DNA of 45,139 nucleotides from Gammaproteobacteria bacterium (GCA_022340305.1 JAJDOF010000092.1:1-45139), one strand, 5' to 3'. Counted from the stretch's first letter, positions 1 to 9,490 are shown. Numbers and translations: made by a program. The notes: generated by a model not told the origin, from the sequence alone.

Positions 1-357
1 CTTGAATGGACGAAAGATGATAATCATCACGCCGGCGGCAAAGTTGGACAGCGAGTCTTTCATTGCCAGGCCGACCGCGAGGCCGGCAGCACCGACGATC
101 GTCAGCAACGAAGTCACGTTGACACCGAGCGAATCGACCGCGGCGAGCACCACCGCTACCAGCAGGATGCCGTAGATGACATTGCCGATGAAGCCGATCA
201 GCAGGGGGTCGGTGCCGGCCTTGCGCATACCCGTTTCGAGCAGCTTGCTCAGCTTACGTGCGATGTATTTACCGACCACGAATATTGCGATCGCGATGAC
301 GATCTGTATCGCCCACTCGGTCGCGTTTTCCGAGAGCCAGGTTTTTACGTTCTCCAT
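1..357 (-). CDS. MscS-family small-conductance mechanosensitive channel, N-terminal part
   Basis: Only the first 119 codons lie in the window; the gene runs off the left edge. MscS-family proteins are inner-membrane channels that open under membrane tension and release solutes after osmotic downshock. Three hydrophobic segments are visible (about residues 14-32, 54-75 and 83-105). The third is the pore helix: it carries the glycine/alanine-rich stretch AAGLAVGLAMKDSLSNFAAG, which matches the TM3 signature of E. coli MscS. The ATG at 357 follows an AGGAG ribosome site, and the short N-terminus is like that of MscS itself rather than the large MscK type. It is divergent from the acetolactate synthase gene. 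Confidence 0.9.
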   Translation of the reverse strand, partial: MENVKTWLSENATEWAIQIVIAIAIFVVGKYIARKLSKLLETGMRKAGTDPLLIGFIGNVIYGILLVAVVLAAVDSLGVNVTSLLTIVGAAGLAVGLAMKDSLSNFAAGVMIIIFRPFK

Positions 358-617
358 GATATCTCCTGTTGAAAAGTCAATTGGTTAATTTCGAAACAGG
401 CGCGATTGTCCCATTTGTTGTCCTGTTTTGGGAGTCAAATATGCAGATTCTTTAAAAATTCCCTAATGTAATGCAACTTGCTTTATGATCTCGATTAAAT
501 CGGTCCAAAAAACTCGGGGAAAGTCATTGGTGAGCTGGCGTTTTGTGGCGAGAGCACCCTATATTTTTAACTGGAGCAGATGCCGGTAACTTCTATAACC
601 ATTCGAGGAAGAGTCAA

Positions 618-2252
618 TTGAAAGCCAGCGATCTGTTTGTTAAATGTCTCGAGAATGAGGGAGTCGAGTACATATTCGGGATACCCGGTGAAGAAAACCT
701 GGATGTGATGGATTCGATGATCGGCAGCAAGATCAAGTTTATTACCACGCGCCACGAGCAGGGTGCGGCCTTCATGGCCGATGTTTACGGGCGGCTGACA
801 GGCAAGGCTGGTGTCTGCCTGTCAACGCTCGGGCCGGGTGCGACTAACCTCGTCACCGGATTTGCCGACGCCAACATGGATCGTGCGCCCATCGTCGGTA
901 TCGCCGGCCAGGGTGCGACCACGCGCATGCACAAGGAGAGCCACCAGGTGCTCGACCTGGTCAACCTGTTCGCGCCAATTTCCAAGTACAGCGTACAGAT
1001 TCGCGAACCAGAAATCGTTGGCGAGATCGTGCGCAAGGCCTTCAAGGCGGCACAGGCCGAAAAGCCGGGTGGCAGTTTTATCGATTTTCCGGAAAACGTC
1101 GCGGCGATGGAGATCGCAGACAAGCAGCCGCTCAAGGTACAAAGTGCCAGCCCACCGGTGCCACCGGCCGATAAAATCAGCCAGGCCGCAGAGATCATAT
1201 CCAATGCCAGTTACCCGCTGGTGATGGCCGGTAACGGCGTGGTGCGTGCACAGGCTAACGATGCACTGGTCGAGTTTGCCGAAAAGCTCAATATTCCGGT
1301 CGCCACCACCTTTATGGCCAAGGGAAGTATTCCATTTTCGCATCAGTTGTCGCTGGGTACGGTTGGCCTGCAGGCCCACGATTTCGTGGCCTGTGGCTTC
1401 GATCGCGCCGATGTGGTGATCTGCATCGGCTACGACATGATCGAGTATCACCCGCATCTGTGGAACAAGGGCAAGACCTGCAAGATCATCCACATCGACA
1501 TGAGCCCGGCCGAGGTCGACGAGCACTACATCCTTGAATGTGGCGTGGTCGGCGATATCAAGGCGGGACTCAAGGCGATTGCTGCCGAGGCGAAACCCCA
1601 GGTTGAATCCCGGGCACAGAACTTGCGTGAGACCATCGTCGATGAACTGAATTCACATGAGAATGACGATTCCTTCCCGCTGCTGCCGCAACGCATCATC
1701 CTTGATCTGCGCAAGGCGCTGGAGCCGGAAGATATCGTGGTCTCCGATGTCGGCGCGCACAAGATGTGGATGGCGCGCATGTACCAGGCGGAACGCCCCA
1801 ATACCTGTATTATCTCGAACGGCTTTGCGTCGATGGGCATCGGCGTACCGGGCGCGATTGCCGCCAAGCTCGCCTACCCCGAACGTACGGCGCTGACCGT
1901 GACTGGCGATGCCGGGTTCCTGATGAACTCGCAGGAAATTGAAACCGCGCTGCGCATCGGTGTTGCCATCATCATCCTGGTGTGGAACGACAGCAAGTAT
2001 GGCCTGATCAAATGGCACCAGGATCGTCGGTTTGGTCGCGATACCCAGATTGAATTCAAGAATCCGGATTTCGTCATGTATGCTGAAAGCTTTGGTGCCA
2101 GGGGCTACCGTGTGGAATCTGCAGATGCTTTATTGCCAACGTTGAAACAGGCCATCGCCGACGATACCGTGGTGTTGATCGATTGCCCGGTGGACTACTC
2201 CGAGAACATGAAGCTCACCGAAAAACTGGGACAACTGGTCTGCCCGATTTAG
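618..2252 (+). CDS. Acetolactate synthase large subunit-like, thiamine diphosphate enzyme
   Basis: ThDP-dependent enzyme of the acetohydroxyacid synthase family, which condenses two pyruvates to acetolactate. The order is N-terminal PYR domain, central domain and C-terminal PP domain. The catalytic glutamate that activates ThDP is E47 in TTRHEQGAA. The metal/ThDP-binding motif starts with GDAGF near residue 430 and ends with the N-D pair near 456. The frame is open from an ATG at 543, but the TTG at 618 is preferred: it has AGGAAGAG upstream, gives 544 residues (the family length) and begins with the conserved KASDLFVK. No small regulatory subunit (ilvH/ilvN) follows, so a catabolic or specialised role is more likely than valine synthesis. 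Other ThDP decarboxylases cannot be fully excluded. Confidence 0.85.
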   Translation: MKASDLFVKCLENEGVEYIFGIPGEENLDVMDSMIGSKIKFITTRHEQGAAFMADVYGRLTGKAGVCLSTLGPGATNLVTGFADANMDRAPIVGIAGQGATTRMHKESHQVLDLVNLFAPISKYSVQIREPEIVGEIVRKAFKAAQAEKPGGSFIDFPENVAAMEIADKQPLKVQSASPPVPPADKISQAAEIISNASYPLVMAGNGVVRAQANDALVEFAEKLNIPVATTFMAKGSIPFSHQLSLGTVGLQAHDFVACGFDRADVVICIGYDMIEYHPHLWNKGKTCKIIHIDMSPAEVDEHYILECGVVGDIKAGLKAIAAEAKPQVESRAQNLRETIVDELNSHENDDSFPLLPQRIILDLRKALEPEDIVVSDVGAHKMWMARMYQAERPNTCIISNGFASMGIGVPGAIAAKLAYPERTALTVTGDAGFLMNSQEIETALRIGVAIIILVWNDSKYGLIKWHQDRRFGRDTQIEFKNPDFVMYAESFGARGYRVESADALLPTLKQAIADDTVVLIDCPVDYSENMKLTEKLGQLVCPI

Positions 2253-2468
2253 GCGTCGTCCAGGGGCAGGGGCCTGTGCTGTGAACAATTTTCATGCGCA
2301 GGCCGCGAGGTCATAAGCCGCTATTTGAATGCCGTGGTGATTGGCGTCGACGGGGACATCTGTATAGCTGTGTCTTTCGAAGACGGGCACGGGGAATGGA
2401 ATAGCACAAGCCTTTCGAAATGGCTGTGCACAACTTGAAGACTTGAAAGCTTCGGCAGGGGAGGTCAC

Positions 2469-3737
2469 ATGCGGGTCGTTGTACTTGGTGCCGGTATCAT
2501 CGGTGTTACTACAGCTTATTACCTGGCGCGGCTGGGTGCCGAGGTCGAGGTCCTGGATCGCCAGCGCGGTCCCGGCATGGAAACGAGTTTCGCCAATGCG
2601 GGTGAACTGTCATACGGTATGACTTCGCCCTGGGCGGCGCCTGGAATACCCTGGAAAGCAGTGAAGTGGATGTTCATGAAACATCGTCCACTGTTCATCC
2701 GTCCGTCCTTGAGTCCTACCATGTGGCGTTGGTGTGCGCAGATGTTGGCAAACTGCAATGCGCAAGATTACGCCAGGAACAAGGGGCGCATGGTTCGTGT
2801 GTCCAATTACAGCCGTGACTCGCTGACCGAGTTGATGCAAGAATTGTCGATAGAATTCGATCAGCGCGAATTGGGCACTTTGCAGTTATTCCGCAAACCG
2901 AAACAGGTCGAGGCTTCCAAGGCGGATCAGGACGTGCTGGCAAAATATGATTCCCCGTTCGAGGTTCTGGATCGAGATGGCTGTCTCGCGGCTGAACCCG
3001 GCCTGATCCATGTGGCGCATAAATTTGTCGGTGGATTGCGACTGACGGCGGATCGTACGGGAGATTGCCGGATGTTTACTCAGTCGCTTTCGGAGATAGC
3101 CGCCGACCTGGGTGTCAAGTTCCACTACAACGTGAACATCGATGGCGTGGCCATGAATAATAGTCGCATTGTCGGTATCGATACATCTGATGGCCGGATT
3201 TCGGGTGATCGCTACGTGTGTTCGATGGGGCCCTATGCCCCCATTTTATTGAAAACCATCGGTATTCATATTCCGGTTTATCCGATCAAGGGCTACTCCA
3301 TCACCTTGCCGATTACCGACCCAGAAGCCGCGCCGCGGTCCACGATCATGGATGAGACCTATAAAGTTGCCGTTACCCGCCTGGGTGAGCGCATCCGCGT
3401 TGCTGGTCAGGCGATAATTGCTGGCTACAATCACCAGCTTCGCAGTGATGCTACTGAAAGCGTGCGCCATGTTGTCAGCGACCTGTTCCCGCGTGGGGGT
3501 GATGTCAGTAAGGCCGAAGGCTGGACGGGTCTGCGCCCGATGACACCGGATGGCACCCCCATTATCGGTGCGACGCGATACGATAATTTATTTCTGAATA
3601 CCGGCCACGGTACGCTGGGATGGACGATGGCCTGCGGGTCTGCACGAATCGCCGCCGATATTGTTATGGGAAAAGAACCGGATATCGATACTGATGGCCT
3701 GACGATCGCGCGCTATGGTCAGGCGGTGACCGCTTGA
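2469..3737 (+). CDS. dadA: D-amino acid dehydrogenase-like FAD oxidoreductase (DadA family)
   Basis: A 422-residue DAO-family flavoprotein. The N-terminal Rossmann motif GAGIIG sits at residues 7-12, and the ATSFANAGELSYG-type segment that follows (around residue 40) is typical of DadA. The C-terminus has the FAD-contacting GWTGLRPMTPDGTPIIG segment and the closing NTGHGTLGWTMACG. DadA enzymes oxidise D-amino acids to 2-oxo acids and pass electrons to the respiratory chain at the inner membrane. The ATG at 2469 follows GGGGAGG. There is a 216-base gap after the acetolactate synthase gene in which I see no feature. No alanine racemase gene is adjacent, so the true substrate is open. Confidence 0.85.
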   Translation: MRVVVLGAGIIGVTTAYYLARLGAEVEVLDRQRGPGMETSFANAGELSYGMTSPWAAPGIPWKAVKWMFMKHRPLFIRPSLSPTMWRWCAQMLANCNAQDYARNKGRMVRVSNYSRDSLTELMQELSIEFDQRELGTLQLFRKPKQVEASKADQDVLAKYDSPFEVLDRDGCLAAEPGLIHVAHKFVGGLRLTADRTGDCRMFTQSLSEIAADLGVKFHYNVNIDGVAMNNSRIVGIDTSDGRISGDRYVCSMGPYAPILLKTIGIHIPVYPIKGYSITLPITDPEAAPRSTIMDETYKVAVTRLGERIRVAGQAIIAGYNHQLRSDATESVRHVVSDLFPRGGDVSKAEGWTGLRPMTPDGTPIIGATRYDNLFLNTGHGTLGWTMACGSARIAADIVMGKEPDIDTDGLTIARYGQAVTA

Positions 3738-3859
3738 ATTTAAAAGGGGTCAGTGTCGTTGGTCTTCAGCTATTCTTTTGGGTCAGTATTCGAGATACAG
3801 ATACCGCCTCTATAGCAGACCCGGGGTAGAATGCCCTCTTAACCCAGGCGAGGATTTGC

Positions 3860-4507
3860 TTGCGGAATATGCTGGATCTTTATTGTGAAAGGACAGGCCC
3901 TGGCCTGTGGGCCGAACCGGTCAACGCCTTGACCAATATCGGCTTTGTATTCGTGGCGTGGTTGATCTGGCGCATCGCTGCTCGTGAGCAGGTACAGGAC
4001 TCGAGTATCGCGGCGATCACTGCGACGATTATGGCGATAGGAATTGGAAGTTTCCTGTTTCATACCATGCCGGGCGCTATTACGCGCTGGCTGGATGTCG
4101 TCCCTGTTTTCGTGTTCCAGTTGCTATATCTGGGGTTCTACAGTCGACGTGTTAGTGATCTGTCGATGCCGGTCAGCGGTATCCTGCTGCTCGTGTTTCT
4201 GACTGCGGTAGTCGTTGCCAGCCGATTTGAGGATGTGCTTAATGGATCCTTGATATACGCTCCCGCGCTACTGGTGATCTGTATTCTGGGTGCCTGTCAT
4301 TACCGTAGTAAAAAGGCCGGGCCTGGTCTGCTGCTCGGCGCAGCCGGCATGTTTCTGGTATCGATAGTGCTTCGCTCTGTCGATCTGCGGGTTTGTATCC
4401 ACGTCGGATTGGGGACCCATTTCCTGTGGCATATTTTGAATGCATTCGTTATGTATCTGGCAATGCGTGCTCTGGTGGTAAATCTCTCGACTTGCAGCAA
4501 CCGCTGA
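3860..4507 (+). CDS. Ceramidase-like seven-helix membrane protein
   Basis: A 215-residue polytopic membrane protein that fits the alkaline ceramidase superfamily. The start LDLYCERTGPGLWAEPVNAL is the bacterial family signature (YCER, then WAEPVNA). Further family histidines are visible in FLFHTMPG and in GLGTHFLWHILNA near the C-terminus; in characterised ceramidases such residues bind zinc. The TTG at 3860 is used because AGGCGAGGA lies just upstream; an ATG three codons later is possible. Enzyme activity is unproven for bacterial members, so hydrolysis of ceramide or another lipid amide is an inference. Confidence 0.75.
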   Translation: MRNMLDLYCERTGPGLWAEPVNALTNIGFVFVAWLIWRIAAREQVQDSSIAAITATIMAIGIGSFLFHTMPGAITRWLDVVPVFVFQLLYLGFYSRRVSDLSMPVSGILLLVFLTAVVVASRFEDVLNGSLIYAPALLVICILGACHYRSKKAGPGLLLGAAGMFLVSIVLRSVDLRVCIHVGLGTHFLWHILNAFVMYLAMRALVVNLSTCSNR

Positions 4508-4523
4508 TTTAATCGGTCACCGA

Positions 4524-4558
4524 GTTACTGTGCGACCGAGTTACTGTTAGGTTACTGT
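4524..4558. repeat. Three direct copies of GTTACTGT
   Basis: The octamer GTTACTGT occurs at 4524-4531, 4540-4547 and 4551-4558, just before the 20-bp palindrome. Spacing is 16 and 11 bases, so only the first interval is near one and a half helix turns. It lies in the 217-base gap before the DUF5658 gene. A regulatory role is possible but unproven. Confidence 0.4.
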
Positions 4559-4576
4559 GGGACATATATGTCCCAC
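4557..4576. promoter_or_regulatory. Perfect 20-bp palindrome, possible operator
   Basis: GTGGGACATATATGTCCCAC is identical to its reverse complement. It has no T-run after it, so it is not a terminator of the usual type. It lies about 150 bases upstream of the DUF5658 gene and about 50 bases after the ceramidase-like gene, where a dimeric regulator could bind. The binding protein is unknown. Confidence 0.4.
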
Positions 4577-4724
4577 TATTACACTCTATTCCTCACCCCG
4601 ATTACTTAGATAGTAGCAATTACCCGTGCGCTATCACCTGGGGCAAAAATGCCAACTGCATCAAATATTTCAACTGGCCGAGCGCGTAACATAGCCTGAT
4701 CGTATAACCACAAGAAGGGTTGCT

Positions 4725-5336
4725 ATGGTACAAAGATACCGTTCCCGACAATGCGAGGCAGTCAAGTTGAATCTGATTGATCCCGATCAACATGCAGACC
4801 AGGACTGGCAGCTGGCTGACGGTGAGACGCCTATGTCAACGATGGCCGTGGAACGACGCCAGGCCGACAACCGACGCGGTGGGGTATGGTGGGCTTTCCT
4901 GTACGGCAATTTCCGCCCTCGACGCCGCCTCAGTCGGCGCTCGGTCGATGAGAACGATTTCTGGTTTGACTGGCACGAACCGCGTGTTCTGTATCTGGCG
5001 TTGGGCATCTTTCTGCTCAGTTGCACCGACGCCCTGTTTACGCTGAATCTACTCAATGCTGGTGCGGCTGAAGCCAATCTTGTCATGGCGTTGATGTTAG
5101 AAACAGGAATCGACGGTTTCGTGTCGTCCAAAATCGCTCTCACGGGGATCTGCCTGCTCATGCTGGTTGTCGCTGCACGGCGCAAGTTTGTCGGGCCGTT
5201 TAGCGTAGAGCACCTGCTACAGGTTTTTTTGGCCGGTTATGTTTTGTTGATCGGATATGAAGTCTACCTGTTCCAGTATGTGTTCGAGCTTAGCCTCTCT
5301 CCCGGGCATCTTGTAATCTGGCCATTCGGCGAGTAA
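4725..5336 (+). CDS. DUF5658-like membrane protein
   Basis: A 203-residue protein. The first 85 residues are charged and arginine-rich (for example RPRRRLSRRSVDENDFWFDW) and should be cytoplasmic. They are followed by about three transmembrane helices (roughly residues 88-108, 125-150 and 160-185). The membrane part (LALGIFLLSCTDALFTLNLL, then EANLVMALML) resembles DUF5658 proteins, whose function is unknown. The ATG at 4725 is preceded by AGAAGGGTTGCT. The upstream region holds a palindrome and direct repeats. Confidence 0.65.
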   Translation: MVQRYRSRQCEAVKLNLIDPDQHADQDWQLADGETPMSTMAVERRQADNRRGGVWWAFLYGNFRPRRRLSRRSVDENDFWFDWHEPRVLYLALGIFLLSCTDALFTLNLLNAGAAEANLVMALMLETGIDGFVSSKIALTGICLLMLVVAARRKFVGPFSVEHLLQVFLAGYVLLIGYEVYLFQYVFELSLSPGHLVIWPFGE

Positions 5337-5514
5337 CGGGTTTACTGAAACCGTCGGTAACGGACTGAAGCAAAGGGCTCAGGGTTGTAAAAAATCCTGG
5401 TTCGCAGCAACCTCAATCGGCATGAACTCCCTGCCGGCGTGCCATCGATACTCGTGGTCTATGCCGGTAATTGCTTACCTGGTAGACATGATTGCTACTG
5501 ATGCGGTTAACCGG

Positions 5515-6480
5515 CTAGCGCCGGGTGAGGCCGGAGTAGGCGATGGGTTTTGCCTCGATATCGGCCTCGCGGCGGATCACGTAGATTCCCGAGCCTACGA
5601 TCATCGCGACGCCGAGCAGGGTCATTGCATCGGGCAATTCCGACCAGACCAGGTAAGCCAACAGCGTTACCCAGACGATCATCACGTATTCGAATGGCGC
5701 GATTCGTGATGCCTGCTCGCGCTGGTAGGCGTTGCTGGAACACATGAAGCCGAGAGCGCTGGTGAGACCAGTCAGCGTCAGCAGCAGCAGGTCGGCCGAA
5801 TTCGGCAGCGCCCAGGCGCGCAGCAGGAACTGGGTGCTGACACCGGCATCCGGCGCGGCCTGGATAGTCGACAGACCTAGCCCACACAGTGAGCCGAGTA
5901 CGACGAAGGCAATACTGGCGTAAAGCGACATCACCGCGGGTGGCTCGGTCATCTTCGCGACCCGTACCATCAACTGGCAGCAGGAATAAAAGAAAGCCGA
6001 CACTATCGGCAGCAAGTCGTAATAACTGAAGTTTGCGGTGCTCGGGCGCAACACTACCAGCACACCGGCAAAGCCGATTGCGATGCTGACGAAGCGGCGC
6101 AATCCGACCTGTTCGTCCAGTAACGGAATCGACAACAGCGTGATAAAGAAGGGCGCAGTGAAGAATAGCGCGGTCGCGACGGTCAACGAAGTGCCGGCGA
6201 GCGCAACGTAGAAACACATAAACGCGATCAGCATCAAGCAGCCGCGCAGCAGATGCAGCGTCGCACGATGCTGACGCAGGCTACCGAGCCCACTGCGAAA
6301 GTGTATCAACAGCAACAGCAACGGGATGGCGACCGAGCCGCGGATCGCCATGATCTGGTGTACTGGATAGCCGCCACTCATTTCCTTGATGATGACATCC
6401 TGGACCGCGAACAGGAATTTACCGGTAGCCATGATGGCGACCGCCTGCAGCAAATTGCTGATTGCCGCGGGACGCGTCAA
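5515..6480 (-). CDS. DMT-superfamily transporter (EamA), first of three
   Basis: A 321-residue inner-membrane protein with about ten hydrophobic helices in two repeated EamA halves. The first half contains KEMSGGYPVHQIMAIRGSVA and the second ends with EYVMIVWVTLLAYLVWSELP, both typical of the RhaT/EamA drug-metabolite exporter group. Its start overlaps the stop of ppx by 4 bases (ATGA), so the two are translationally coupled. It is closely similar in layout to the EamA gene at 28455-29381. The substrate cannot be told from sequence. Confidence 0.88.
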   Translation of the reverse strand: MTRPAAISNLLQAVAIMATGKFLFAVQDVIIKEMSGGYPVHQIMAIRGSVAIPLLLLLIHFRSGLGSLRQHRATLHLLRGCLMLIAFMCFYVALAGTSLTVATALFFTAPFFITLLSIPLLDEQVGLRRFVSIAIGFAGVLVVLRPSTANFSYYDLLPIVSAFFYSCCQLMVRVAKMTEPPAVMSLYASIAFVVLGSLCGLGLSTIQAAPDAGVSTQFLLRAWALPNSADLLLLTLTGLTSALGFMCSSNAYQREQASRIAPFEYVMIVWVTLLAYLVWSELPDAMTLLGVAMIVGSGIYVIRREADIEAKPIAYSGLTRR

Positions 6481-7979
6481 ATCCTTACGAGTCTCAGACT
6501 AAGGTCGACCGTATCGAGTAACTCGACCTCCTGCTCCAGGTCGGCGGCGGTGAGTGGGTGATGATCCAGCCAGTCGCTGGAGATTTCCAGGGTCATGACC
6601 TGTGCTACTTCGAGCTTGAGCTGCAAAGAGGGCATTTCGATGGGCAGGCGCCCGCGATTCAGCAGCACGCCGAGGCGCAACAGGCGGGTCATGATGCTGA
6701 GTGCTTCGGAGCGCACGTAGACGTTGTCCTCGATCAGTTCCGGCAGGTACTTGCGCCGATGCAGGCGTACCATGATCGCCAATGCCCCCTGCTCCTGGCG
6801 CGAGAAACCCGGCAGATCCATGTTTTCGAGCACGTAACCGCCGTGCAGGTGATACTGGCTGTGCGCAATCATCAGGCCGATTTCATGCAGTTGCGCGGCC
6901 CAGCCGAGCAGGCGTTGTTCGCGTTTGAGCAGGTCGAGGTGGCTAACCTGCTTGAACAGTGCCAGCGTGGTATCGCGTACCCGTAATCCCTGTTCGAGGT
7001 CGATGTGATGGCGTTTCATCAACTCGAGGACGGTGACCGCACGACGGTCTTCGAACAGCTCGCGGCCGATCAGGTCGTGCAACACCCCCTCGCGCAAAGA
7101 GCCCTCGGAAACGCGCATGAAATCGATGTCGAGGGCGTTGAATATCGCCATCATCACCGCGACGCCGCCGGCGAAAACCGGGCGTCGCTGCTCACTCAGC
7201 CCATTGAGTTTGAGCTTGCCGAGTTTGCCGACTTTGAGGATGTGCTTGACCAGCATGTCGAGCCCGGCGCGAGTGATGCCGGTTTCACTCCAGTTGTTTT
7301 CACGCAACACGTTATTAATGGAACGCGCGGTTCCCGAGGTGCCGATGACGTCCTGGGCGCGCAGTGATTTCAATGCGGCGATGTGCGGTTCGAGCTCCAG
7401 TTGGGCCTTCAAAATAGCCTTGCGCATGCTTTTTTGATCGTATTCGCCGCCGGCAAAAAAGCGCTCGCTGCTGCTGACACAACCCATGTAGAAACTTTCC
7501 AGGTACAGTGGCTCACTCTTGTCGCCAACGATGATCTCCGTGCTGCCACCGCCGATATCGATTACCAGGCGTCGCCCGCGATCGCCTTGCAGGGTTCGTG
7601 CGGCGCCAAGGTAGACCAGTCGCGCTTCCTCGACACCGGATATGATTTCGATGGAAAACCCGAGTGCCTGTTCGGCACGGGCGATGAACTGGCGCGAGTT
7701 TTTTGCTTTGCGCAGCGCGTTGGTGCCGACCACGCGCACGTTATCGGCTTTGAGACCGCGCAAACGCTCACCGAAACGAGACAGGCAGGCCAGCGCGCGT
7801 TCACTGGCTTCCTCGGTGAGCAGGTTCTTGCCATCCAGCCCGGCCGCCAGGCGCACCATGTCGCGCTCGCGATCGATGACAGTCAGGGCATGCTGCTCCT
7901 GGCGGGCGACTACCAGGTGAAAGCTGTTGGAACCGAGGTCGATGGCGGCGAACTGTTCCATGTTGGCTTCGTCGATCAT
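6477..7979 (-). CDS. ppx: Exopolyphosphatase / guanosine pentaphosphate phosphatase (Ppx/GppA)
   Basis: A 500-residue protein of full Ppx length. Actin-like ATPase-fold motifs are present: phosphate-1 loop AAIDLGSNSFHLVV at the start, phosphate-2 loop VIDIGGGSTEII near residue 140, and GTSGTARSI near residue 215. The C-terminal half is the HD-like helical domain (AAQLHEIGLMI near residue 365) found in long Ppx proteins. It degrades polyphosphate or converts pppGpp to ppGpp; the sequence alone does not separate the two. The ATG at 7979 overlaps the stop of the upstream adh remnant, but the native start may be the ATG at 7961 (MEQFAAID). It is coupled to the downstream EamA gene. No polyphosphate kinase is in view. 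Confidence 0.93.
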   Translation of the reverse strand: MIDEANMEQFAAIDLGSNSFHLVVARQEQHALTVIDRERDMVRLAAGLDGKNLLTEEASERALACLSRFGERLRGLKADNVRVVGTNALRKAKNSRQFIARAEQALGFSIEIISGVEEARLVYLGAARTLQGDRGRRLVIDIGGGSTEIIVGDKSEPLYLESFYMGCVSSSERFFAGGEYDQKSMRKAILKAQLELEPHIAALKSLRAQDVIGTSGTARSINNVLRENNWSETGITRAGLDMLVKHILKVGKLGKLKLNGLSEQRRPVFAGGVAVMMAIFNALDIDFMRVSEGSLREGVLHDLIGRELFEDRRAVTVLELMKRHHIDLEQGLRVRDTTLALFKQVSHLDLLKREQRLLGWAAQLHEIGLMIAHSQYHLHGGYVLENMDLPGFSRQEQGALAIMVRLHRRKYLPELIEDNVYVRSEALSIMTRLLRLGVLLNRGRLPIEMPSLQLKLEVAQVMTLEISSDWLDHHPLTAADLEQEVELLDTVDLSLRLVRI

Positions 7980-8272
7980 GCGGACACCGCTAACGGATCG
8001 CTAATGCTGGCGCTGTCCCAGCTGCTATTTTCGGCAGCCACAGGCTCGAAGGCCTGCTTGTCGCCCGTATCGGTAATACCCTCGGTGACCGATCTGGAAT
8101 ACCAGGCGGTTCGCGTGTTGATGTCGGTGTTGTTGAGCCCGCAGGCGCCGACGCGCGCCAGCACCTCGCCTGAAACTGGCACAGGCGTTGGCCAGTCTTC
8201 ATGGTATTCGAGCTTGTCGAGTCCGCCGTGGCCGGTCAACACCACGGCGCGCATTGTTTCGGAAAGGCTCAT
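7976..8272 (-). pseudogene. Zinc-type alcohol dehydrogenase, N-terminal remnant
   Basis: A 98-codon frame that begins like a medium-chain alcohol dehydrogenase/quinone oxidoreductase (MRAVVLTGHGGLDKLEYHED, then VGACGLNNTDINTRTAWYS). Intact members are about 350 residues. Here homology stops near residue 85, at the point where the family continues into the core with a glycine-rich GADVCG segment. The last residues (SDPLAVSA) do not fit the family, and the frame then ends on the ATGA that overlaps ppx. The catalytic zinc region beyond Cys-33 and the whole NAD(P)-binding domain are absent. A deletion joining adh to the ppx 5' region explains this best. The peptide should not be active. Confidence 0.8.
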
Positions 8273-8378
8273 TTAATTTCCATAACTGTGTGCCTGGCTG
8301 CTCGGACAGCTCCGTTTGACGATGGCGTAATTATAAACTGGCGCGATTCGGGATTGCACGAAGTGACTCGTTGCAGGC

Positions 8379-9356
8379 CTAACTATCGCCATCGTGCAAA
8401 TGTTGCGCGCGCCAGGCGCTGGGACTCGATCCGACGACGCGTTTGAAGGCGCGGCTGAAAGCGGCCTCGGACTCATAGCCAACCTCGATCGCGACGCTAT
8501 AGACCTTTGCCGACTGTTCCACAAGCAACAGAGCGGCGATCTGCATGCGCCAGTTGGTCAGGTATTGCATGGGTGGCGTGCCGACCAGTCGCTGGAAGCG
8601 CTCGGCCAGGGTGGTACGCGAGGCACCGCAGGCGCGCGCCAGGCCTGGCAGTGTCCAGCCGGTGGCAACATTCCTATGCATCAGGCCGAGGGCTCGCCCG
8701 ACCACGGGATCACGCAGACCATTCAGCCATCCCGACTCTGGTTGGCTACTGACGCGCAGATAGCGCCGCAAGACCTCGACAAACATGACTTCGCTCAGGC
8801 GCATCAGCAGGCAGCGCTCACCGCCGCGTTGTTGACCCGATTCCGACAGCGCAAAGTCGATCAGGTGGGAAAGCGGATCATTGCCGTCACTCGGCGCAGG
8901 CACCCGGATCATGCGCGGCAGTGAAGTCATCAGCGGGTTTGGTGGATTGGTATTGCAGCCGAGAAAGCCACAGATCAGGCGATTGTCGTCCGCCCCGGCG
9001 GTCGCGTCACTAATCACTGGTGGCATATCGCCCGCCGCCAGCGCTTTGAAAAACTCGATCGAGGCCATTTCGTCCGCTTCAGTTGGGAACTGCGGGGTGT
9101 CCGCAATCTTGTAGGCATCGCCGTGCGGTAGTACCAGGATGTCGCCACTTTGCAGCTGCATCGGTGGCTCACCATGTACGCACGCCCAGCAGGTTCCGCG
9201 GGTTACGATGTGATAGGAAATGACACGATCGGTTCCGGGAACTATGTGGTGGCTCAGTTTTGTGCCATCGGCAACGCCGACAGCGTGGATTGCAGCCGGT
9301 TCCCACAGGAAAAACAGGGCGCCACGCAAGCGAATCGAATCGAGTACATCTGACAT
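8379..9356 (-). CDS. AraC-family regulator with N-terminal cupin domain
   Basis: A 325-residue transcription factor. The N-terminal half is a cupin_6 sensor domain (FFLWEPAAIHAVG, HGEPPMQLQSGDILVLPHGD). The C-terminal 100 residues form the double helix-turn-helix of AraC/XylS proteins, including ARACGASRTTLAERF and VAIEVGYESEAAFSRAFKR. The frame stays open to a TTG at 9485, but the ATG at 9356 (MSDVLDSIRLRG) is where cupin_6 regulators normally start and leaves a 134-base AT-rich promoter region. It is divergent from the methyltransferase at 9491, a layout that suggests it controls that gene; this is an inference. Confidence 0.88.
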   Translation of the reverse strand: MSDVLDSIRLRGALFFLWEPAAIHAVGVADGTKLSHHIVPGTDRVISYHIVTRGTCWACVHGEPPMQLQSGDILVLPHGDAYKIADTPQFPTEADEMASIEFFKALAAGDMPPVISDATAGADDNRLICGFLGCNTNPPNPLMTSLPRMIRVPAPSDGNDPLSHLIDFALSESGQQRGGERCLLMRLSEVMFVEVLRRYLRVSSQPESGWLNGLRDPVVGRALGLMHRNVATGWTLPGLARACGASRTTLAERFQRLVGTPPMQYLTNWRMQIAALLLVEQSAKVYSVAIEVGYESEAAFSRAFKRVVGSSPSAWRAQHLHDGDS

Positions 9357-9490
9357 TGGATCGATGCCAGTGACCTCGTTGCCAGCGGCAGCGGACGCTG
9401 GATCAAGTAATGCGGATTCCTGATCGTGGTGATTGTTATTAGCTTTATTCAAACTGATGGCATCAAAAACAATGCTGGAGAACAAGAGAC

